Shown: positions 36,791 through 48,008 of the stretch, in pieces | Numbering within the stretch: position 1 is the stretch's first letter | Layout: each line of letters begins with the position of its first letter | NCBI RefSeq assembly: GCF_029227915.1 | Contig: NC_079877.1 | Span: 15,856,851-15,920,850 of the forward strand | DNA length: 64,000 bases | Direction: 5' to 3' | Source: Hydractinia symbiolongicarpus | Lineage: Eukaryota > Cnidaria > Hydrozoa > Anthoathecata > Hydractiniidae | Program-made: the position numbers and the translations under genes | The notes under the pieces: generated by a model | Seen by the model: the letters and a program-made list of their open reading frames with translations, nothing else | Database searches by the model: none | Told to the model about the DNA's origin: nothing

Positions 36791-38625
36791 AGAATGCTTT
36801 TGGCAAGACATTGGAAGATTTATTTTTATATGATGACTTAAAATCTAAAATTTAAATCTAAAATGGTAAAAGCAGGAAATCGTGTATGGAAGTCGGCAAA
36901 AATCTTCTGAATGATTATTGGAAGATAAATCTATTTCAACAAGATGACAAGCCACGTCAGGAAATAAAATATAAAAATATAATTTAACCACTCATGTCTG
37001 TTCAGGATAACTTGAGGTGATATAGCACAATAGGGTTTTTTCAAACCTGGCCTCGCATTACCTTTTTAAAATAATTAGCCATGTCCACAGTGGCAGAAAA
37101 TGAAAAGGTTGTGTTCAAATGAGTATTTAAAAAAGGAACTTGAATGAAAAGGATGGTTTAAAACTATATTATCATGACCAGTGACATTGTATATACTTAA
37201 ACTTTCAACATGTTTCTGAAGTAACTACAATTTCAAAATCAACGAACTACTTTTCCTCCCACCAGGGTTAGGGAGAATTCTCGACATACATAGCGTACTT
37301 ATACTAAAGTTACGGTGGATTGTATTATGTTTTTATGGTCAAATATTACTACTATTTGTTTTTTTTACCCCCTTACAAAAGGTAAAAGTACTTCGAAATT
37401 CAACTAGGGGTATATAATAATGTGTGCACCTATGTGTGTATCTATAGATATTTAATCCAGCGTACTTCAAAAAAGCACCCGAAAAGATTTTATTACGAAT
37501 AATAATAAGAAAAACACGAAGAGAATTGTTGCCATTTACGAAAGATTTTCCCGTGAAAATGAAGTGATTTTTAATTTTCGCGAATTTTTATGCGAAATCT
37601 GTACCAAAATTACAATCTGTACCAAAATTTCATGATTTTTTTAACTCGCCACACTTTCTGCCTGCGAAAGTTTCTGCCCCTATAGTATGGCGAAATTGAG
37701 TTTCTGAAACAATTTAACCTTATTTTGTTCTTATTTAGCAAATTAAGTGTTTGGGTGATCATAGCATGAACCACAAGGCCCTCAGGAGTTTGGCAGGTCA
37801 ACTTTCTATTTTCTTTCCATAGACTAATATTTTTATTCTGACATTTATAACTACTGATATATCAATATCAAATACTGCTTGCTTCGCGCGTTATTACTTT
37901 TAAATTTATTCCGTACCGTGTTGGAATAATCCCGGGATGTTTAGAGCGTAGTTGTTTTATTTTTTTTTTCAAATGTCTGGACAATGATTTCCCTTTGTCC
38001 CCCCCCCCCTTCGTTTTTTTCCCAAATATTAGTTATTCGGACTGCTTGTTCTGTCGTGATACTGCTGATTCACTGATGGTTCTCTGGGGCCGTTCTGCGT
38101 TCTGTGAAGACTTACGGTTACCTATTTTAGTCCTTACGGTTATCACAACCAATTCTGCCAACATATGAACCATTTTGCGATTGTCGTGTTTTTGCACTGA
38201 TATGCGACCTAGCGATTAGTCTGCTGAATGACGAAAGCAAAGGTACTTTTTGACGAAGCCTGGCAAGGATCAAGTTTAAAAAAGAAATACCTGGGTAAGC
38301 TATAGATATATCAAGGCGAAGTTTTTACATACTGCAACTGAAATCGATAAATCTGCTCAAAAGAATTTCTTGTAAGAATGACCTTTAGCTGAAGCTCAGA
38401 GTAAGGCAATTTTACACGACGGTTTGTGGTCTGGATATGAAATCGAATAAAAAAAACTATTGTATATCCTTGATTAAACGTCGCATTTTTTACAGTAAGC
38501 ACCGCCCTCACAAAACGGCTTAATCGAGGAGATTACGCTAGAGGAATATGTAAAGGGAAAACACTTTAGCTATAGTTATTTCTGTAATATATGGCCATCT
38601 TGTCTTGACATTAATATAGAAAGGG
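36791..38625. other. Intergenic, nothing recognised
   Basis: AT-rich sequence with homopolymer runs, including ten C at about 38,000. Frames at 37,610-37,801 and 38,311-38,511 (minus) are short and featureless. Confidence 0.5.
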
Positions 38626-38845
38626 TTGCAGAGAGGTTGCCAAGGCAAAGGCATTAAACACGGCAAGGAAAGGGCACGGCAAAGGCAGGCAAGGAAACAG
38701 GAAGAGGAATCAGAAAGTCAGGGGTAGGCAAGGTATGGGAGGCACAGGCAAGGGCATAGTAGGCAGCCACCAGAAAAGGCATAGGAAGGTAGGCAAAGTC
38801 CTGGTAAGGGGTGCAAGGCAAACGGCAAGGCAGGCAGGCACCTTA
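38626..38845 (+). repeat. AGGCAAGG low-complexity tract
   Basis: A degenerate array of GGCAAGG/AGGCA words, strongly purine-rich and more GC-rich than its surroundings. No frame is supported. Confidence 0.85.
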
Positions 38846-39426
38846 ATAGAAACTCTCCCCCCTACCACTCAAAGATAACGTATACACAATATATCTAGGC
38901 TTGTTATTTATTGGTCCAGGAGTACAGAAAATATTGAGGTGCAAATACAAAGGTATTAAAGTTATATAAGGTCGATATACAGTGAATCATCTTAGCAGAA
39001 TTATGTGTCAATACAAAAACTTAAACAATTGGCCATACTGACAAAAAAGTATCATTTTTTGATAAATTTGAGATTAAAAGTCAACTTGGTTCTAATAAAT
39101 TAAGCAATATTGGTCTTTAATAATTCTAACAACATTAAAAGTCAAGGTACATAAATAATCAGAGAAGTCAACGAGAAAGGTAAGATTTTTCAGCAAAAAG
39201 GCTTTTTCTGGTTTTTTCTGCTACCAGGTTCATAACACAAAACGTTTTACCACAATTGATAGATCTATTACAAAAACATAGCATATTTGTGCCCTATAAA
39301 TGACAGTGATGAATGTATGCAACTCTTTTCTCTATGACTAAAAGATTACTTATTATACTCAATAAACCTATACCATATACTCATGATTACAGGTGTTGCA
39401 GGTGCAAGATAATTATGTTTCTTCTA

Positions 39427-39478
39427 GCCCTGTACAGGATTTGAACCATAAGTGTCATAGCCATTAGACCAGCAGGGC
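39427..39478 (-). other. tRNA-like sequence lacking an anticodon arm
   Basis: On the minus strand a 52-nt segment starts GCCCTGC and ends CAGGGC, so a six-pair acceptor-like stem closes. It contains TGGTCTAATGG, which fits an internal promoter box A, and GGTTCAAATCC, which fits box B, with only about a dozen bases between them. The T-stem pairs poorly and the anticodon arm is absent. It is best read as a deleted tRNA pseudogene or the head of a tRNA-derived short repeat rather than a working tRNA. Confidence 0.5.
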
Positions 39479-39559
39479 ATGAATATATATACAAAACTTT
39501 AATGGTCAATATTATATACACTCAGGAATTTACAGCACACAGACTAGTTAATTAACCTT

Positions 39560-40015
39560 TTGAGTAATGCTGGGGTAAACTGTGCCTCACATTCAGGTGG
39601 ATCACTTTAATACATGGTATGCAGTATATGTCGTAAATCGAGTGAAGTGTACACAACATTAAGGTGTTTCGGGTGTAATATATTTTTCAAAAGATATCTT
39701 TCCTGCAACTTCAGCTACAAAAAAAATGGTTTATAACATGGTCTTACCATGTCTTGGCGAAGTCTGCCCACCTTTTATATTTTTCAGAAAATATTTCCAA
39801 TAAAAGTTCAAAAATAAATTTTACTGTGGGGTGAGTGCTTAGTACAGGTAAACAACGTCAAACATCCAGGAGAGTTGTAACCTTTCCTTGCACAAAAACT
39901 TTATCACAACTTTTGTTAAAATTAAAAACGCAGGTAACAGCCTGTCGTCAACACTGGGCGCCTAGTACATGTATACCGTGTCGCACATTGCCATACGCAT
40001 AATAGAAATGTGTTC
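39560..40015 (-). repeat. Complex repeat family fragment, inverted
   Basis: Read on the minus strand it shows the family order: GACAGGCTGTTACCTGCG, TTTACCTGTACTAAGC, then a CTTCACTCGATTTACGACA-type segment and ATACTGCATACC. It stops before the GC-rich hairpin. This is the only clear copy of the family in the opposite orientation. Confidence 0.75.
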
Positions 40016-40641
40016 TTGACATTTTTTCTTTAATGACATACTACAATTTCGTTATACCTAAAAATACGGGACTTGAAGACTTCTTAAACAAAAAGATATA
40101 CAGCCTTGAACAACTTTCACCTATGTTGTAGTTGTTTATATTTATTATATTTATTTATAACAAAATATATTGTTCACTACCAAGTTAATCATAAACGAAC
40201 AAAAATAAGCGTTTATTTTACAACTTATATAATTTTATATCCTGGTGCCAGTGTGACTTGACGTTTTCCTGAGCGAGTTACTTTATTACTGAATTGTTGT
40301 CTTAATATATATATTAGTGAATTAGTTCTGCAAAGTGTATCTTCATAAAGCACTCAGGCATTGGAACACAACGTGTTTGAATTCTTTACACGTAATGAAA
40401 TACTTTTTTCATAATAAACGTACATGTTGTGTGCAGCTTGGACGATATTTTAAAGTTAAAAAAAAGTTCTTCAGACAGACATTTTCGGTGGGCATGCTTC
40501 TTAAAATATACCCCCTGACCCCTATTTATTCTCTAGGGTCACAACTTAACCAACCACAACTATTAATTGTAATGTACAACTGTTTTATGATATCATTCAG
40601 TATTATCTAATACTTGACTCATTTGTTAAACTGTCATCATT
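40016..40641. other. 3' flank of the first deaminase-like gene
   Basis: AT-rich. A frame at 40,335-40,610 (plus) has no motif. The 3'UTR of the minus-strand gene presumably lies at the upper end. Confidence 0.4.
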
Positions 40642-42456
40642 TTAATTTTCTGGCTCTGTATCAGATCCCGTGTCATAATCACTCATCCTTTTGTCGCCTT
40701 CAAATGTAACATGTGGAGGCGTTTTGAACATCAACCGCAACGTGTTTCGTGCAGCTTCTGGTGATTGATACTTAATTCCATGCAACCAAAAATAACCATG
40801 ATTAGGGTTATAATAGTCGATGTTTGATGCCTCCATTCGACCAGAACAACTCATGCACGGACGTTTCTTACCATAGATATAGAACGTGTATGCCATTCCA
40901 CGGTTTCGTTCTCTTATTTGTCCTGCAACGTCACACAGAAACTCTTCAGCGTGTCTTTCTTTATCGCTATGGTTTCCCAGAAACAGAACATTAACATTTG
41001 AAACCTCCTTTAATTTTAATGGCTCTAAATTTCTTTTGTAATATCCCCACAAAATGTTGAGAGGTTTAATAACATCATCATATATTCTTCTTTTCCGTAA
41101 TTTTAATACATGGCGACCAAGCCTATCTGTTCCTTCTTTCAATTTGTTGCGGTAACCTTCATTTACACCATCAGTCATCGTTTCTTCGTCATTTGATAAC
41201 TTTTCCATTATGTCTTTTGACATAGGGTTAAATGCAATAAACAAATTTTGATGGCCTTGTGACACCATTAGCATCACTTGTACTTCTTGCAGTGATGTGC
41301 ATTCAAGATGGTATTTCCAGTAATGAAATAACAGTGTGGACATGTAACGGAGGAGTTTAGGATTTTGCTCAGTTAGAAAACTTCTTTGGCATCTTCTTTT
41401 GTAACCATTTGGATACACCTTTGTTTCTCGACCTTTCTGATCGCCACCTAAATGATAAGTTAGAGCTCTTCCCCAACTTTCTCTTTTAGTTTGAGTCGTT
41501 AAAGAGATTTTGTCAATATTGTTTTCAATTTCCGCCATTGCTAACCAAAATCCTTCCCTATCGTTGATATTACATTTCCTGGTATCAATATTTTCCACCA
41601 AAGTTAAGGCAAAATCAAACTTTTCTTTTTTTACAGCATGTATTAATGCAGAACGCCTTGTTACGTTACTGAAATGAGCTGCATACATTCGGTATCTGCT
41701 ATAAATGCTTTGTAATTCTGTTGAAGATAAATCATTATTATCTCTTCCACTCAAAATTGTAAGTACATCTTCCCCTTTCATATCTCTGCTCTCGTTTAGT
41801 TGATGAAGAAAATTATCTTCTCCCATTAAACACCACAGTTCGTCAAAAAGACAAATTATTGATTCTATGGGTGAAAACCTTGCTGCATAGAGGTAAACAT
41901 TCTCTTGGTCAAATAGATTTTCATCAATGAACATTTCAAGCACCTTTGCATTAAACTCATGAGGTTTAATACCCTCATTAAGCACCTCTCTTACAAATTC
42001 ATTTAAGTAATACGACCAGTCAGTCGTATCTTTCATTTTCCCAAATATTTGGCGACGTTTTATTTTGTCATAAACAATTGCTACAAGTTTCAAATTTCTG
42101 GTACGATCTATAGTGTCATACAGAATCCAGTCTAAGTTGCCAGAGTATTGTAATATATTTTCGGAAACGCGAATATCTGGATTTTCTATAGCGTAAGATA
42201 TGGCGCCTCCCAAAATTCCAGTATAATCTACAGGATCATCTTTTCTCACTCGTTTTAGAAATCTTTTAAACTCCATAAATGTTGCATGGCGAGCAACAAC
42301 TGTATATATGTGTTCACCACTACAGTCATGATTATGACATTTACATCCATAGCAAGTAACATTTCTATCGATAGAATCTTTAAAATTGTCATCTAACAGA
42401 TCTGTTAGAGAATATTCAGTTTTTCTTCTTCCAATCTTAAAAATAACATCCTCCAT
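40642..42456 (-). CDS. Intronless deaminase-like protein with helical N-terminal region (paralogue 1)
   Basis: A single uninterrupted frame of 604 codons from the ATG at 42,454-42,456. I do not recognise a named gene. The C-terminal ~190 residues read as a cytidine-deaminase-like fold: paired strands (VQVMLMV..LFIAFNP), HAEEFL at 502-507, a strand TFYIYG, then RPCMSC with Cys534 and Cys537. His502, Cys534 and Cys537 would bind zinc and Glu504 would act as proton carrier. The spacing is HAE-x28-PCxxC. The SW(S/T)PC signature of AID/APOBEC enzymes is absent. Residues 35-45 hold a Cys/His cluster. Residues 50-320 are helical and look like degenerate ankyrin units (AIENPDIRV, RSALIHAV). The tail is acidic (SDYDTGSDTE). 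There is no signal peptide or membrane segment, so it is probably cytosolic or nuclear. The substrate, nucleic acid or free nucleoside, is unknown. Its paralogue lies at 55,316-57,175, same strand. Confidence 0.8.
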   Translation of the reverse strand: MEDVIFKIGRRKTEYSLTDLLDDNFKDSIDRNVTCYGCKCHNHDCSGEHIYTVVARHATFMEFKRFLKRVRKDDPVDYTGILGGAISYAIENPDIRVSENILQYSGNLDWILYDTIDRTRNLKLVAIVYDKIKRRQIFGKMKDTTDWSYYLNEFVREVLNEGIKPHEFNAKVLEMFIDENLFDQENVYLYAARFSPIESIICLFDELWCLMGEDNFLHQLNESRDMKGEDVLTILSGRDNNDLSSTELQSIYSRYRMYAAHFSNVTRRSALIHAVKKEKFDFALTLVENIDTRKCNINDREGFWLAMAEIENNIDKISLTTQTKRESWGRALTYHLGGDQKGRETKVYPNGYKRRCQRSFLTEQNPKLLRYMSTLLFHYWKYHLECTSLQEVQVMLMVSQGHQNLFIAFNPMSKDIMEKLSNDEETMTDGVNEGYRNKLKEGTDRLGRHVLKLRKRRIYDDVIKPLNILWGYYKRNLEPLKLKEVSNVNVLFLGNHSDKERHAEEFLCDVAGQIRERNRGMAYTFYIYGKKRPCMSCSGRMEASNIDYYNPNHGYFWLHGIKYQSPEAARNTLRLMFKTPPHVTFEGDKRMSDYDTGSDTEPEN

Positions 42457-43517
42457 ATTTCATCTAACGTCGACAACACCCTAATATAATGCTAGTAAGG
42501 CGCATCCGTCTGACCAAGGAGGCTTAAAGAGAGAAGGAGATAAATCTCAGCAACGTCCATTTAAATTATATTCAAATTTCTTTTGTTTACGTGCTCCTTT
42601 GAACCTATCCGTTGAGCCGCTTTTGCTGTATTTTTACATGCCGAGTGTGAGACGAGTGTTTTAACGACAAAGCAGAACTTTCAAAAAACATATTAAAAGC
42701 TATACCGAACATAAATAAAACGCATAACTCTGTTGAGCTATAAGAATTAATGCTGGTGAAGTTTATTATCCCCACTTGCAAAACGATTCAGCTGGTATTT
42801 GGAGCTTATATTGTGTAAATTGTTGTCCTGAGATATGGTGTAATTTTATATCTTGTAGATGTTTCTGTATGTTCCCTCCTAGCATAGCGTCAGTTAAAAG
42901 ATTGATAAAACTTTTAAAAAATATTACTGCAGGAGGGGTTGCATATTAGTACATATTTTTTTCTTCAAAGTTATTGAATTTTCGGTATAGAATCGGTGTT
43001 CGGTGACTATTGTTTCTTTCATAGAACAAAAGAAAATATTAATCATTCGTTACTATCTCTAATTATGCGTTTTTCGTTGGGCAATGATTTATTTTTATTT
43101 CTTCGCGTTTTTATTTTCTAATATTGTTTTTTTATCTTTATGTTACCATAATTTCCCTCATATTCGGCTGGTTTTACTTATTTTCTGCATGTACCACCAG
43201 AAATGTTTAAAAACTGATTTTAAACGATCAAAATGCAAAGCAAACGAGTTTTTACCGCTAGAAAAAATAATTTATAATTATGCAGAAATAACAATGAGCA
43301 ACGGTTACTTTTATAATTTACGCGCGAGATTTCAAAAAATTTTGTTTACAAAACTGAATGTGAAAACAATACAGCAACCTGCAAATCGGCAACGGATGGT
43401 TTCAATAGAAACTGTTGAGATGTATCTCCTTCTCTTTTTAAACCTCCTTGGGCTGACCATTTATTTATGCAACTTTGTTTGTGATTCTAAACTTTCATTT
43501 CTTATGCTTCCTTACAC
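42457..43517. other. Upstream flank of the first deaminase-like gene
   Basis: Presumed promoter region. An open frame from 43,084 on the plus strand runs across the transposon's left end at 43,518, so it is a chance frame. Confidence 0.5.
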
Positions 43518-43552
43518 CATAGTCTATAGAAAAAAACTCTGGTCTGGAAGCG
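43518..43552 (+). repeat. Left 35-bp terminal inverted repeat
   Basis: Exact reverse complement of 49,201-49,235. Similarity continues inward for roughly a further nine bases with one mismatch. Confidence 0.95.
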
Positions 43553-43640
43553 CATTGTTTTTTACCATTGTTCTGTGAAATAACTCGCGCAAATTTTAAA
43601 AATACATCACGTGATCAAAGTGAATGCACAAAGATCAAAA

Positions 43641-44866
43641 ATGGCGGACGAGGAAGGGTTTGTTTGGGGTGAAACGCTAGATGTTTTGTTACAGTTTCTT
43701 GATGAAGATATGTTAGATGAAAATTTCGATACAGATATTGATAACGCAGTTGTCCAGGTAATATAAACCTATTTAGGGGGATAAAAAAGAAACAATAGTG
43801 AAAATTATGCTGTCTTTTTCAATTTCTCTTTAGGTAACAACTTTGGGAAACTTTCCATGTGCTGACTGCAATAAAAGTTACAAAACAAAAGGTGGTTTAA
43901 CAAGACATCAAAATAATAAACACAAAAACGTTTCAACAGAAAAAAATACGCTGGAAAGAGACGTGCTTCTTGATATAGCTGACTTGAAATCGTTGGTATG
44001 CAGTTCACAAAAAGCCATAGAAAAGAATGAGTGCTATCCTGAAGATTTACGTGCAAATATAGAAAGCTATTCTTTTCAGCCAAAACAAGATTTTGTCAGC
44101 CAAATTAACATTATATGTAAAAAACTATTAAAAAATAAAGACAAAGAACAATATTACTCCTCATTCTATAGTCACATTGTTGTCCACTCATCAAAATATT
44201 TTTCAGATTTAGATCAGCCTTTGTGTAGTCTTCTTGCAACAAAATTAGCTGAAAAAGTTTTGAATCATTTCATACAACCTGAATCACTGGCCATGCCAAA
44301 ACCACATATTGTGACACAAAAAGAAATGGATGGATTGCAATATCTTGTTGGCTATGTGATCCATAAATTTATTAAAAAAATAACTAACAAGAAAGACTAT
44401 AGCAGTACAACCAATCAAGCATTACTTCAAATATTAAAAAGTACTGTAGCTGAAGACTACACTGGCCAAAAATTAGTTGATACACAAAGCAGAGGTGGAT
44501 TACTGGCAATAAAGGAAGATTTTGTACGGATATTCATAGTAGTCGAGGAAAAATTCCGAATTGAAACTCAGACAAAATCTCTCGTTAAAAAAATAGACAT
44601 TAACGCAATTACACAGGAACTAATAAAACACTGAAATAATAAGCATATACAAAGCAACAATAGAAATGTGTGGCGTAAATATTTGTGACAGTGAAATTAC
44701 AAATAATTTAATGGAGCAGATGATAAGACTCTACCTTAGAGTTCGGGCTTTTTCACTAGCAAAAGATGTGACAAATAAACATAAATTGTCCACAAAGACT
44801 AAAAAATCGAAGAGTTTACGCAAAAGTATTGCAAAAGCCACAAATAAACCTGATGTTATTGATTAA
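43641..44866 (+). pseudogene. Transposon companion C2H2 zinc-finger protein, one frameshift
   Basis: Exon 1 is 43,641-43,757 (39 codons, acidic) and ends at a GTAATA donor. Exon 2 starts at 43,834 after TTTCTCTTTAG, phase 0. Exon 2 opens with one classical zinc finger (CADC...HQNNKH, C-x2-C-x12-H-x4-H), then a long helical part with LVGYVIHKFIKK. The frame stops at 44,634, while another frame, open from about 44,625, continues to 44,866 and encodes a conserved-looking stretch (LYLRVRAFSLAKDV) and a lysine-rich tail. A single indel near 44,630 therefore splits the gene; a tiny unusual intron is the alternative. AATAAA at 44,932-44,937 is a likely poly(A) signal. The finger suggests DNA binding within the transposon, perhaps regulating or helping the transposase; this is inference. 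Whether it belongs to this element or was captured can be tested on other copies. Confidence 0.65.
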
Positions 44867-44869
44867 GTA

Positions 44870-44940
44870 GTTTTTTATTGTGTGATCACTTTCTAAACAT
44901 TTTCTGTATATATTTGCTACTGTATATATGAAATAAAAGA
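44870..44940. terminator. Overlapping convergent poly(A) signals of the two transposon genes
   Basis: The plus strand has AATAAA at 44,932-44,937, serving the zinc-finger gene. The minus strand has AATAAA (TTTATT at 44,874-44,879), serving the transposase. Each signal lies past the other's, so the 3'UTRs would overlap by tens of bases. The two stop codons are under 100 bp apart. Confidence 0.6.
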
Positions 44941-44960
44941 ACCTACAACAAATATTTGAG

Positions 44961-47900
44961 TTACTTTTTTGGCTTTCGTTTTTGTAAAGGCTCGTCGTCA
45001 ACTTTACGCCACGAGACACGTCGTTTTTGTTTATGTCGGCCTTTAGTATTTCCAGTAACAGGCACTACTGATCTCTGCATCCGAATTGTGTTGGAGTTGT
45101 AACCAAACTGGTAAAGGCTTGGATTGTCGTTTCTGCGACCTAAACTTCTGTGTCTGCCAAAATACTCCTCCAACACATCTTGATTAAATCGTTCTGTCAA
45201 AACGAATGGCATTCCCTGTTCAAGCAGGTATTTTGTAGCTTCAATAACAGAGTAAACTGTCATTTGTAAACCCTCGTAGGTTTGCCAAGAGATAAACATT
45301 CTATCGCGAGCATTTTGACTGAAATTTCCTTGCCTATTAACAATACTACTTTTCCAATCACTTAAATATTTCAAAAAAACACTCTCCAGCCACAAAAATC
45401 TTTCGTCATTAACATTTCGGTATGGTTGTAAAAATGGTTTCCTCTTGGTTATTCCTTCAAGTTGATTGCGAACATTTAAACAATCGAAAAATTTATCCAT
45501 GTGCATACAAAATGTAGCAGTACCATGTGTTTCAGGTGGGTAGTATGCAAAACATTTGCAACACTAGCACTTTAAATTTGTGCAGCTAGGTGGACACTCA
45601 TGACTGAATATGGGTAAAGCTTAACATGTTCAAGACTTAATTTGGGCAATGTTTTTAATCCACTGGAAAGTTCATCATTAACAACTTTGACAAAATGATA
45701 CCAAATTATTTGTAAACCATTGTTCCACAAGCTACGAGTTCCTCTACCATCACCTAAATACAAACAATGTAAAAATCACACTATTAGCTGTTGTTTACAT
45801 TAAATTTAAAAAATACGAAGACATGACTGCGAAAAAAATATATGTGAAAAGGTATAGGTAGGGAAGGTATGGAAGTATTTAATACACTCTTTTAAGAGGT
45901 TAAGTATGTTTTTATATAAATTCTCAAAGTTTGAAACTCACCAGAATGAAATACACAATTTCTTGCAGTTTTCATTAAATGCGGTGCATCTGCAAAAAAC
46001 CAGATATATCTGTGGGGTGCAAAAAAATTTATTGATCGATGAACAACATCGCAATCCAATTTGTCATCCATAGCACTATGCATCCTATAGAATTTTCGAT
46101 TTGGGGATGCGCCATCTGACACAGCAGCTATAACTGAAAGCTTACAGGTCAATTCTAAGATGGATACTGCTTCCCAGAATGTTGGCATAAGTTGGTAGGA
46201 TGTGATGCCTTTCGTACCAAAGTAGGCAAATGCAAACTTGAGATCACATGCTAAACCTCTTACATAAAACACTAAAGCATGTGTCGACAATTGATCTGTG
46301 GTGTCAAAAGTAGAGAAGTTACGTTCCGGATCACCAAGATCAACGTAACCAATAAGTTCTCCAGAATGCTTATCAAAAACCAGGTTTTCCTGAATTTTTA
46401 TTTCGTCAAAAGATAGCACTATATATCTTTGATACCCAGTGAGTGGTTGAACTGTTTTGATTAATTCTTGCACAACATCAGGATTAAATCCAGCTTTTGG
46501 GCGAATCGCATTTTTGTAGTCGCGTAAAGTCCTTCTACTAGGTAATACTAATACCTGGGAATCCCTGAGTTCATCATACGCTGATGCTGATTTGGAGGCA
46601 AGTGAAAGGCAAAATCGTATGATCATTGGATGGTATTTTTGACCATGAACCTTTCCACTAAACGATTTCACTTGTTGTTCCCAAAATGTTTTCATGAATG
46701 GAGACACTTTGTCCGAATTTTTGTTCATTATTGCTTTAATATCAGTACTTAAATCTTCATCAAGTGAAACACCAAGTGACTCAATTTCTTTCTTCATTTT
46801 TTCAATTTGTGTCTTTAATTGTTTACACTCCTTCCTTTGTTGCTGCAGAGCTAGCTTTACCTTATTAGGGTGAGTTGAACATAAAGGAGCATTTAATTTT
46901 GCTGGTATGTTAATGTTACACAACTTTCTCTTTGCATCACTATGAAATTTTTTGACAAATATGTCACAAGACATACAACATAATTTATCACAACCTTCCT
47001 TTAAAATACAACAATCTTTAGATCTTTTATATACCTTTGATTGTACTGGATTGTCACTTTGTAAATCCACATCACACGGGATTGAATGTAGCAACAATTC
47101 ATTTGATTCAACATCTACACCATTACATAATTTGTAAGTTGTGATTTCTTTAATTAAATTTGATATAGTCACTTTCCTTACTGACCTGAGATGTCGTGAT
47201 TTTCTGGAAGTATCCATCCCAATATTATTAAAGTGAAACCCATACTTTCATTGACAATAACTTCATATTTTGGTATGGTAAATTGTGGCGTAAAATATTT
47301 AAATACACTTTTATGCTCTAAAAATATAGTTTGCCAGCCATTTATTTTTAACCTATCCACTTTAATGTTGAAATCAACTAAACTATTGTAAACTAAATCT
47401 TCACTTTTCTTCATTGGAATCGGACTTTTAATGATAGCTCTTCTTTCAGGTGACTTTAAATTTTCGTGTGACTTTTTAGGAAGATTGATTGTTGGTAAGG
47501 CTTCTAACTTTAAAGTTTTTTTGCCAGATTCTAAAAAAAAATTAATATATACATGAGAGAAAAAGAAAGAGAGAGAGAGAGAGCTAAACCTAGCTAGCTA
47601 GTTAGATTTGTTTTTATTGTTTGTTGATTAATAAGCACAAAACTAAAAACAAGACCCGATAATCCAATACGATATTTAAACGACCGCAATTATGTTTGAA
47701 TACAAACCTTACAGACTCGTAAAAAATCAATAATACTGCTGGTCTGTAATATAAAACTTTTACTCACTGGTTCTTTCAATATCTTCTGTGGCGAAGTGTT
47801 TCTCACATATATAAACCCTTCCTGATTCCATCCTTTCCTTTAAAGTTTTATCAACTGCACGATACGTAGATAATTTTTCTAACAATTTCTTTCTCCAGTC

Positions 47901-48008
47901 TTGATAAAAATCATTCTTTCTTTTCGGTATTTGAAATATACCAACGTCACTGTAGCTGGCTCGTCTTGTGGTACCACAGTCAGGAAATGCACAATTAGCC
48001 CCTGGCAT
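44961..48008 (-). pseudogene. P-type (THAP9-like) transposase, broken
   Basis: Exon 1 (48,008-47,768) encodes an N-terminal THAP zinc-binding domain (CAFPDC ... CEKH) ending at GTGAGT. After an intron, exon 2 starts near 47,532 and reads through GWQTIFLEHKSVFKYF. It then loses frame near 47,185; the continuing frame (SVRKVTISNL) runs to 45,942. This part holds a leucine/lysine coiled-coil stretch and the catalytic regions SFDEIKI and SDGASPN. A 188-bp intron (45,754-45,941) follows. The next exon (GRGTRSLWNNG ... VHLAAQI) hits a TAA at 45,572-45,574 where related proteins continue. A second frame change near 45,550 leads into YYPPETHGTATF, FFDCLNVRN, the catalytic-glutamate motif LEEYFGRHR, and the stop at 44,961. 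All three RNase-H-like acidic residues survive, so the copy died recently. It would cut and paste DNA in the nucleus at the element's inverted ends if intact. Family assignment is firm. Confidence 0.88.

Noticed and set aside
43084-43578. 164-codon plus frame
   Set aside because: It crosses the transposon's left terminal repeat and target duplication, so it cannot be an ancestral gene.
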